In this document: positions 36,301 through 45,300 of the stretch, piece by piece
Layout of the letters: each line of letters opens with the position of its first letter
Numbering within the stretch: the first letter of the stretch is position 1
Assembly: GCF_040807025.1 (NCBI RefSeq)
Contig: NC_090942.1
Location: 40,812,911 to 40,876,910, forward strand
Direction of reading: 5' to 3'
DNA from: Struthio camelus
Taxonomy: Eukaryota; Chordata; Aves; Struthioniformes; Struthionidae
Length of the DNA stretch: 64,000 nucleotides
Translations under genes and position numbers: made by a program
Notes under the pieces: generated by a model
Databases searched by the model: none
What the model saw: only the letters and a program-made list of their open reading frames with translations
Told to the model about the DNA's origin: nothing

Positions 36301-39300
36301 CTAGATGAATGGACGGTGAGGTGGGTTGAGAACTGGCTGGATGGCCGAGCTCAGAGGGTTGTGGTGAATGGTGCAGAGTCAAGTTGGAGGCCTGTGGCTA
36401 GCGGTGTGCCCCGGGGTCAGTCCTGGGTCCAGTCTTGTTCAACTTATTCATCAATGACCTGGAGGAAGGGACAGAGAGCACCCTCAGCAAGTTTGCTGAT
36501 GATACTAAACTGGGGGGAGAGGCTAACACACCAGAAGACTGTGCTGCCATTCAGAGGGACCTGGACAGGCTGGAGAGGTGGGCGGAGAGGAACCTCCTGA
36601 AGTTCCACAAAGGCAAGTGCAAGGTCCTGCACCTCGGGAGGAATAACCCCATGCACCAGTACAGGCTGGGGGTTGACCTGTTGGAAAGTAACTCTGCCGA
36701 GAAGGACCTGGGAGTGCTGGTGGACAACAAGTTAAGCATGAGGCAGCAGTGTGCCCTTGTGGCCAAGAAGGCCAATGGTATCCTGGGGTGCATTAGGCAG
36801 AGTGTTGCCAGCAGGTCGAGGGAGGTGATTCTGCCCCTCTACTCAGCCCTGGTGAGGCCTCCCCTGGAGTACTGTGTCCAGTTCTGGGCTCCCCAGTCCA
36901 AGAGAGACATGGCACTCCTGGAGAGAGTCCAGCGGAGGGCTACCAAGATGATTAGAGGGCTGGAGCATCTCTCCTATGAAGAAAGACTGCGAGAGCTGGG
37001 CCTGTTCAGCCTGGAGAAGAGAAGATTGAGAGGGGATCTCATCAACGTGTACAAGTATCTGAAGGGGGAGTGTCAAGAGGATGAGGCCAGCCTCTTCTCC
37101 GTGGTGCCCAGCAACAGGACAAGAGGCAATGGGCAGAAACTGAAGCACAGGAAGTTCCACCTAAACCTGAGAAAAAACTTCTTCACTGTGAGGGTGACAG
37201 AGCATTGGAACAGGTTGCCCAGAGAGGAGGTGGAGTCTCCTTCGCTGGAGATATTCAAAACTCGCCTGGCACATGATCCTGGGCAATATGCTCTAGGTGA
37301 CCCTGCTTGAGCAGGGAGGTTGGACTAGATGATCTCCAGAGGTCCCTTCCAACCTAAATGATTCTGTGAAATCCATCTTAATAGTTAGAATCATATAGAG
37401 AAAACTGAAAATGGCCTTTTTCCCCCCATGGATATCTCTTGATAGTGTTCAATTTGAAGCCAGACCTGAGATAGGTTTTAAGGTAAGGAAATATTCCTTT
37501 AGGGAGCAAGTTGCACCTATTGAGTTTCATTTATACAATGAGACTGGTGACTTAGCAACCAGAGCATTTATGGACTAGCTTAATTAAGATAGTTGTTTCT
37601 GATTATACTTGAGTGAAAGGCAAATGGGTCTAATGGTAAACAAATTTGCCAATCTAATTTTTGTAGGTTTTTTCAGTCCCTCCTTCCCCCCTCTCCCCCC
37701 CCCCCAAAAGCAAAAGAACGCCCCAAAATACATATGTAAAAGAAAATGGTGAAGTGCTGAAAGCTCAAAGAAAGGGAGGGGGGTTAGGGAAGAACAGAAC
37801 ACTGAAGGAGGTTGGTTCAAAGGTGTATACCAATCTTTTAATTGGGTTACCTCTAGCATGAATTATTTTCCCTTTTTGGTATCTCATCTGCACTATTTTT
37901 TTTTAATGTTAGAAGATTTTAAAATCACACTTGCTTTCTAAGATGCATGTTGTAAAACCAGCATTAATATTTATTGGTATCTTTTTTTTTAATTCCTTTC
38001 TTCTAAAATACTTTTTTTCATCCTAACCCCCTCTTTCCTCTCTATTTGTATCTCTCCATACTCTCTGGGGTGGAGAGACCACCTAAGGAGTCTGCAGAGG
38101 CAGTAACATTAGGATCTGCTTCTCCTGCTGTAATAACCTGTTTGTGTATTGTCTGTGCTTGACTGCAGTCAGTTCTTTTCTTTCATTCTATATAACTATC
38201 TGCCACCATTTCTATGGACGCTTGGATGCTTTTTCTCCATGACCACCTGCTTCCTACTTTTGCTGTCTCTTATCATCTTCGTTTTTCATTCCTCTGACTT
38301 TGCTGGCCTCTTGCTTATATCCTTTCATATAGCTTTAGATCTCTTCCAACGCTGTCATCTGGATTTGTATCTCCTTTATGCCAGTAGGCTCCTGTAGTGC
38401 CTCGCAGTGAGCAGATGTACAGGTCTTGGCTTTGGAGAGAGTAGTCCTGCTGTAGTACAAGAAAGGGATTTAACAAGCAGTTGGAGGGGAAAGGCACTGA
38501 AGGTATGTGTCAATAGATTCAAAGTCAGTCTGAGTAGTCAGTGCACATCAGGATGATGATGATCCTGTGGGAGATGGGGGGAGGGAGGCCTACATTGGTA
38601 TTTGGGTTTGGATTAGGAGCGTGCTTCAGCAGCAGCCATCCCCACTGGGCTTGGCTCACATTTTGGAGCAGTCATGACACTCATGAATAGGATTCTTGTC
38701 AGGTGAAACGAAACCAGATGATGCGCTCTGCAGATGCCTGGCGGGTACCCAGGCATTACTGGCATTCATCCCATGGAATAGGCTTTTTCCTAATGGAACC
38801 GCTGACTTTAATGATGACCTAGTACCGGTCTCCTGAATACCATACTGGGTAGGTGCCTTCCCACCAGAAAACTGCGACATGGAGATAACAAAACAAGGTA
38901 TTTTCAAAGCAGATAAAAACATCTCTTCCTAATACAGAGCATGCTTACTTCTATTTTTCTAATTCATATAACGGCTATTGTGATTTTTTTTTTTAAGTAT
39001 TTTTCCATTGACTATAGGAACTGTGGGGAAGTTGGCTCACAAATGAGGAGCCTAATATGAAGCCCTGTGAATATCCTCCCCTTTCTGTTGTAGCATAGTG
39101 TAGAAAGAAGTTGGGACTTGAAAATGTAAAATGGAGCATAAGAGTAAAGTTTGAAGTGATTTGTGTATTGAATTCTAGTTTTCCTGTGTTAGTACATTTA
39201 CTGTTAAATGTGTATTTTCTTTTTTGTGTTCAGACAGCAATGTATTACATTCCAATGCTGTGTGAATATATAAAATGTCTAAGACTGCAATTTTTTTAAG

Positions 39301-42300
39301 ATTTCCTTGCTTTTCTGTGATTCACAAAAACAGATGGACTAAAACACTGTAATGAAGATGTGCAAAGAAGCAAATTATTGGCTTTTGTCTGTTAAACAAT
39401 AGCTGGTACACTTTCAAAGCTATCCTGGAAGCTTAGGAAATGGGGGAGAGGTAATTAGCTTGTCATTAGTGTCACAGTGACCAATGAATGCATCAAGTCT
39501 GTGTCTTGAAAATGGTATGTTTTGAATTGCTCATATTTATATTCTTAGGAAAGTGGGTTTAAGAAGGTGCTCATAGCTGGGGTGCAATAGCATACTTTCA
39601 CAGTGCAATGGAAAGCGTTTAATTTTAATGCTTGTTATTTATCTGTGGATGTTTACACGTTTTCAATACTGGTGTGAGAACTACAGTACCAAAAAATGTG
39701 AATCTTTGTATGTTTTAGGCTGACCTATCTCTGTATAATGAATTCAGATCTTGGAAGGATGAGCCTACTATGGACAGAACATGCCCTTTCTTGGACAAAA
39801 TCTATCGGGAAGATATTTTTCCATGTTTAACCTTCTCAAAAAGTGAGGTAATAGTCTGTATTGTCGCTGACATTTTTCCTTGGAATATATTGCATAAAGC
39901 CAATAATAGACTGCAGTAAAAATGCTTTTGTATGATGCATTTTTTATTTCATTGCAGTGGGACAGTTTACAGTGAAGTAGTGTAGTAGGAGTATTGAGAT
40001 AATCAGTTTTTCTTTGCTGTTTGCTATTCCAGATGCAGCCTTTTGAAGTAGGGGCTGTTTACCCCCTTTTTTAGACTTTACTGCTGTCTGGCTGAATGAG
40101 ATGTTTGTAGGAATGGATGTTAGGTGTTCCCCTGACGTTTCAAAGATACGTTTTTGTAGAAATATTGTCCTAGAGCTGTCTCTGCTTTAGATAGAGGGCA
40201 GTAGAGACCACAATATATTTGATTTTGTGGAAGTATTTTCTCTCTATCAACCGCAGCAGCTGGAAAGTGCAACCTGGATGTTTTTTTTAAAGGGAGGCTT
40301 GAGTTGCAAGAACTCAACTTTGGGATTTAATGCTTAAGAGGGACAGGTTGGCAATATAGTTTTAAATGAAAACAACGATGTGACTTTTTTTAGTGTGATC
40401 TCCCTTCCTCTCCCTCCTCCAATGCAGATGAAAGACAGAATAATGTGGAACTGGTTCCAGCTGCAAGTGTTGTGCTTAGTCCTTATTGTTGAGCAGCTTT
40501 TTATAAGAAAATGAAAAAAGGAAAATTTTTTAGAAACTGAAAGACCTCACATGGAAAATGCACTATTTAATTGCATACTAATTCATTATGGTTGGTACAG
40601 AGCATCATATGAACCTCTTGCACTAAAAAGTTTACCTTGTTACTATAGGAATTGATTTGCTTCTGCAGTGTGTATAAATAGGCCATCCTGTTTTTTCCCC
40701 AGCAACTTCATTTCGTTGTTACCACTTCAGTGGTGATACAATTACTGTAGATTTGTACTTCCTCTTGAGGAAAGAATGAGGCTTCTAGTACTTGTCAGTT
40801 TTATCAGTTACTGTTTCCAGATGTTGTGCATGGAGTGACCAACTCCAATTTTCCTTTGAATATCCACTGATGTGCAGTTAAATTAAACAAATTACAAGTG
40901 TTATGTTTTTGAATAACTGGAAATGCAGTGAGCTGACTAGCTGAAGTTAACTCTTGCGTGTGTACTGTTCTGTTTTCCTTTTGAGAGGTAGCAGAGAAGA
41001 AATATTTGAACTACTTGAATGCTAACTTTGTTTTTAAAATATGCACAGTAGAATATTATTTGGCCATACTTGCAGAGTAAACCTGGGCAACTGTTGAGTC
41101 CTATCAAACAGTTAACATGTTTCTAACGTTTAAAGGCTGTGTGTTTATAAAGAGTTAACATAAAAAAAAACACTAAGGACAGCTGCCCTTTGTTTCACGA
41201 AGACGATGTTTTAGCTAGGCCGTTGTATTAAAGTTGCAATGACCTGTGCATTTTCCTCTTTATTGGTCAGTTTTATTTCTTTGAACGCTTTTCTAAACCT
41301 GTATTTGAAAAACTGTGACATAACACTTATTTTCTTTGTGCAAGATGGAGAAGGCATATTGCATCGTTTTGTTTTTCTATGGAACACGATAAAATTAGAG
41401 CAATTTTAAAATAAGGATTTGTGCCGTGTCCAGTCTTTGACAAAACTATTGCTTGTCCAAATGTATCTGTTGTTTGGGCTTATGAGAAATCAATTTAATG
41501 TACAGTTAACAGTTAAAACATGATTGACTGCATACTCTGCTGTAAAGACAGTTATCTTGCCTCACAGAAGGTGGAGGGCAGAGTTTAAACTGGAGTCTGG
41601 GAACGGGACCTTTTTGATTTTTGCTTACACCAGTGTACAAGGCAAATCTGATTTGTAATTGAATGAGTTGAGTTTTTCAGTATTTCTAACTTTATAGGAG
41701 CAGAAATGTGTCATTACTTTAAGAACAATGGCTCATGCTAAGCTGTTTTTAACTGCTTTCTAAACTTCTCTTGCAGTTGGCCTCAGCTGTTCTGGAAGCT
41801 GTTGAAAACAACACTCTGAGCATCGAACCTGTTGGCTTGCAACCCGTTCGATTTGTAAAAGCTTCTGCAGTTGAATGTGGGGGACCAAAGTATGTTAAGC
41901 TAACAGACAAAGGGGAATCTTGACCCGTTTGAGATAACTCTTGGATTGAGAAAACTGCCATCAACTGATCACCTCATTCAAATTTGTTTATCTTAAACTT
42001 GTAAATATTTCCTAAAATTTTATGGGGAAGGTAAACAACAAACTTACCAAAAAAAGTCTAATATAAAACAAGCCTTCAAGAGAAATCCCTTTTTTGGGGA
42101 GAGTTTTTTATTTCAGTTGTAGTACATGACTGTGAAAGTAACACTCTCTGGAAGACCATCATTATACTTTAAACAGGGGCTGTGCCGTGGAAGGCATTAT
42201 GGAAAAAAACATGTATGAAGTAGTACAGACTGAATACCACACATCTAGAATGTTTGTGATATAAGAAATTGAAGAGATATATAACACTGGCAAAGGCAGC

Positions 42301-45300
42301 TGAAGGATTTGAGAGGAAGCATATAGAGCAAATCCCCTGAATGTGGGCAGGAGGACTATAATGAAGGAATGAAATTAAGATGAGTGAGTTGAACATAAAG
42401 TGGGAAGTGTGATTGAATGACCAGAGGGAAGGTTACAAAACTGGGATGGTCCTAGCAGAATCTGAGGCAAGACTTTTGTGTGAGGGCACTGATGAAGGCT
42501 TTAAAGTCAGGTGGGAGGAACTTTGGGTATGGAAGAGGAGAGAGGGATTTGTAGTGCACTTCAGCATATGTTAGAGTTAAGGAACCAAAGCCAGTGTCAA
42601 TCTGGAGCCTTTTAAGTCTTGAAAAAATCTGACTTTTTTGTTGGAAGTCTCTTGAACAAATTGACTTGTTTTGGCCAGACTCCATTTTCTGATAGAAAAT
42701 TCATATCAAAATGTTGTTATTTGGTTCTACTTGGCATGAGATTTCTTCTTTTTGTTCCTGTACTCCTTGTTTTTGAGTTCTTGTTCTCGTTATTTCTGAG
42801 TGGAAGAGAAAATACTTCTTAACACACTTCAAAGGAAGTTTTTACTCTTCCTTTAAGTAAGCTGCTTAAAATGAAAATTACGTTTTATGACTTAGTCTTT
42901 CATCATTTCTAGCCTACAAAATTCAGGAATTCAGGAATTTGTATATTCTTCAACTTACTCCTGTCACCAGAGGTGTACTTTGAGCTGTAACAGCCCCCCA
43001 TCAGAAGGGCCCACCACAAATAATGGAGCTCCTCAAGGGGTTGTGATTTCAATTCCAAAATACACCGCTAAGACATGTGTTCCATGAATGCAATGGAGAA
43101 TGCGGACAACTAGAAGCTACTAAAACGAGTCATATGTCATTAAAGAGCAATTGGCAAATTGATTTAAAATCATTGTGATTCAAGCAACTTCTCTACATCT
43201 TGACTTGATGAAATAGTAACTCAAACCTGGGTACTCATTTGCATCCTTCAAAAGTTTCATGAGATTTTTAACCTATTTTCTCCCCTCTAAGATAAATTCT
43301 TAATGAAAACTTATAGTCCTCAAACAGTTGGCTGGCTATAGACTAACTGTTTAGAGATACATACAAATTGTACTTTAGTTACTTTAAAGCATATCAAAAA
43401 ATAGGTTTACTTCCTGCTCCCCTTTCCAACAGTCATTTAGTGAGAAACTTTTGGTCTATTGCTTGTGGATAAGTAATAGGTAAGGAATATGCAGTATTTA
43501 AGTGTAATTTAACAGCAAATGTGCTTTGCTTTAAATACCATTACTGGCACTTGATGGGAAACAGTGTTCCATTTTTCACTGAATCAGAATGAGTTTCACA
43601 TTTCTGACTTTTAAAGTGAAAAACACAATTTTTTTAATTGAAACAATGCTCTTTAATAGGTAGTATAGTATAGAAAAATATCATAAATAATACCAAACTA
43701 GAATAATGTTCTTAATGAAATTATTTTCTTGTACAGTTGCTTGTGTGTGTGTGTGTGTGGGGGGGAAACAGATGCATAAAATAGCGTGTAATAACCCAAC
43801 AGCAAAATAAGGTGGTGGTAGTGGTGGTGGGGGGCGGGGAACGAAGACAGAGAGTTGTGATAATAGTGAAGAAAGGTTCTTGACATACAGGCACCATTCA
43901 ATAACTTTTGTGATAATGTGTGTAGTAAGTGCTGCCTTACAGTAAGACAGCTGGGTTTCCCCACAGGATTTGAGCAATTGTCCCTGTGGGGAACAAAGTA
44001 CTAAGCTGCAAGTATTCAGTACAGCACAGAACTGAGTCATTAGTTGCAACTGTCATGCCAGCATTTAACCTGGTGTGATAGAAGATAAAATACAGAAGGT
44101 AATTTTATAGCAAGGAGGAAAAAAGGACTTTATTTTCTTAGCTTTATTTGAAAGTCTGTCTGTCTTCTCGAAAAAGCTTGACTGAAATGGAAATCAGCTT
44201 GTTTTGGCTACTATAGGATTTCTCGGATCAATGGGCTGCTGTCGGTCCTCATAAATTGTTATGGATAGCCTTATGCACTCTTCTATTTTATTATGTTTTA
44301 TGTGGCTCTGTGGACCAGCTGCTGGTGGTTTGAGGGCCTCTGGACTGCTGTTTAGAACCACACAGTTATTTTTGTTTCACTTTTGAAAGGCTGCTTGGTC
44401 TTTGACTCTCTAATTTTATGTAAGGTAGCAGTGCAAGTGAGAAGAGCCAGTAGCTTTTAGAATCAGTTAAACAGTGGGTACCATAGCAACCTAGTTCATC
44501 TGAGATGTTGCAATATAGAAATTGCAGATAAACCAGGAATCTGATTAATTTGGATTTATTAAGATTGTATTAATAGCAGTTTTTTCAAGAGATGCAAAAC
44601 TCTTTTTTTTTTTTCTGAAGAATGTTGGAGAAAATATCTTAAACTCAGTGTGTCTTTTCTCAAGTTGTGTTTCAGAAGAGTTTCTGATGACTAGTGACCT
44701 TTCCTTATACTCTGAATTTAAAATGCATTTTAAATTTGGGCATAAATGCAAAGCTGGTCTTAGAAAGCATCTTGCACAACCTTCAGAGAACTGACTTGTT
44801 ATTCTACATGGCTGATATTTTTATGTTGAAATGTAACAGAACAGAAGATTTCTGCTTGCTGTTAAATGTTGACATCAACTAATAATTTAAACTGTTTATT
44901 TCACATAGTGGGATTTCTTTAACTCTTCATGTTTCAAAGATGCTGAGCCACTTGAACTAGTGAATATGAGAGTACCTGAACAGAACTGATCAAGTATGCA
45001 GGAGCTAAAGAAAAATTAAAAAAAAAATCAAAATATTTCATGATGTAGTAGTGTTAAAACAAAATTAATCCTTGTGGAACTCTGATAGTTGGCCACCAAA
45101 TATAATAATTGTAACATAAAATGAAGTCAGACTCGGGTACCTGTCCCAATATAAAGCAACTACATTAGCATCGTACACATGTGTAGGTATTTAGACATTA
45201 ATGTCAGAATTGTTTACTAAATTATGCAAACTTTTTATTTTGTAGGAAATGTGCTCTCAGTGGACAAAGCAAGTCATGCAAGCATAGAATCAAATTAGGG

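Larger units (their letters stand above)
32429..39718 (+). other. RAB3IP: RAB3IP intron 6, carrying two CR1 insertions
   Basis: A 7.3-kb intron, about half of it transposon-derived: an old CR1 relic near its 5' end and a young CR1 at 34,390-37,369, both sense to the gene. It also holds T18 (32,913-32,930) and G20 (33,681-33,700) homopolymers. The remaining DNA is AT-rich and shows no exon. Confidence 0.8.

Noticed and set aside
34890..37258. Minus-strand and alternate-frame ORFs inside the CR1 (up to 143 codons)
   Set aside because: They are shadows of the CR1 ORF2 coding sequence on the + strand.
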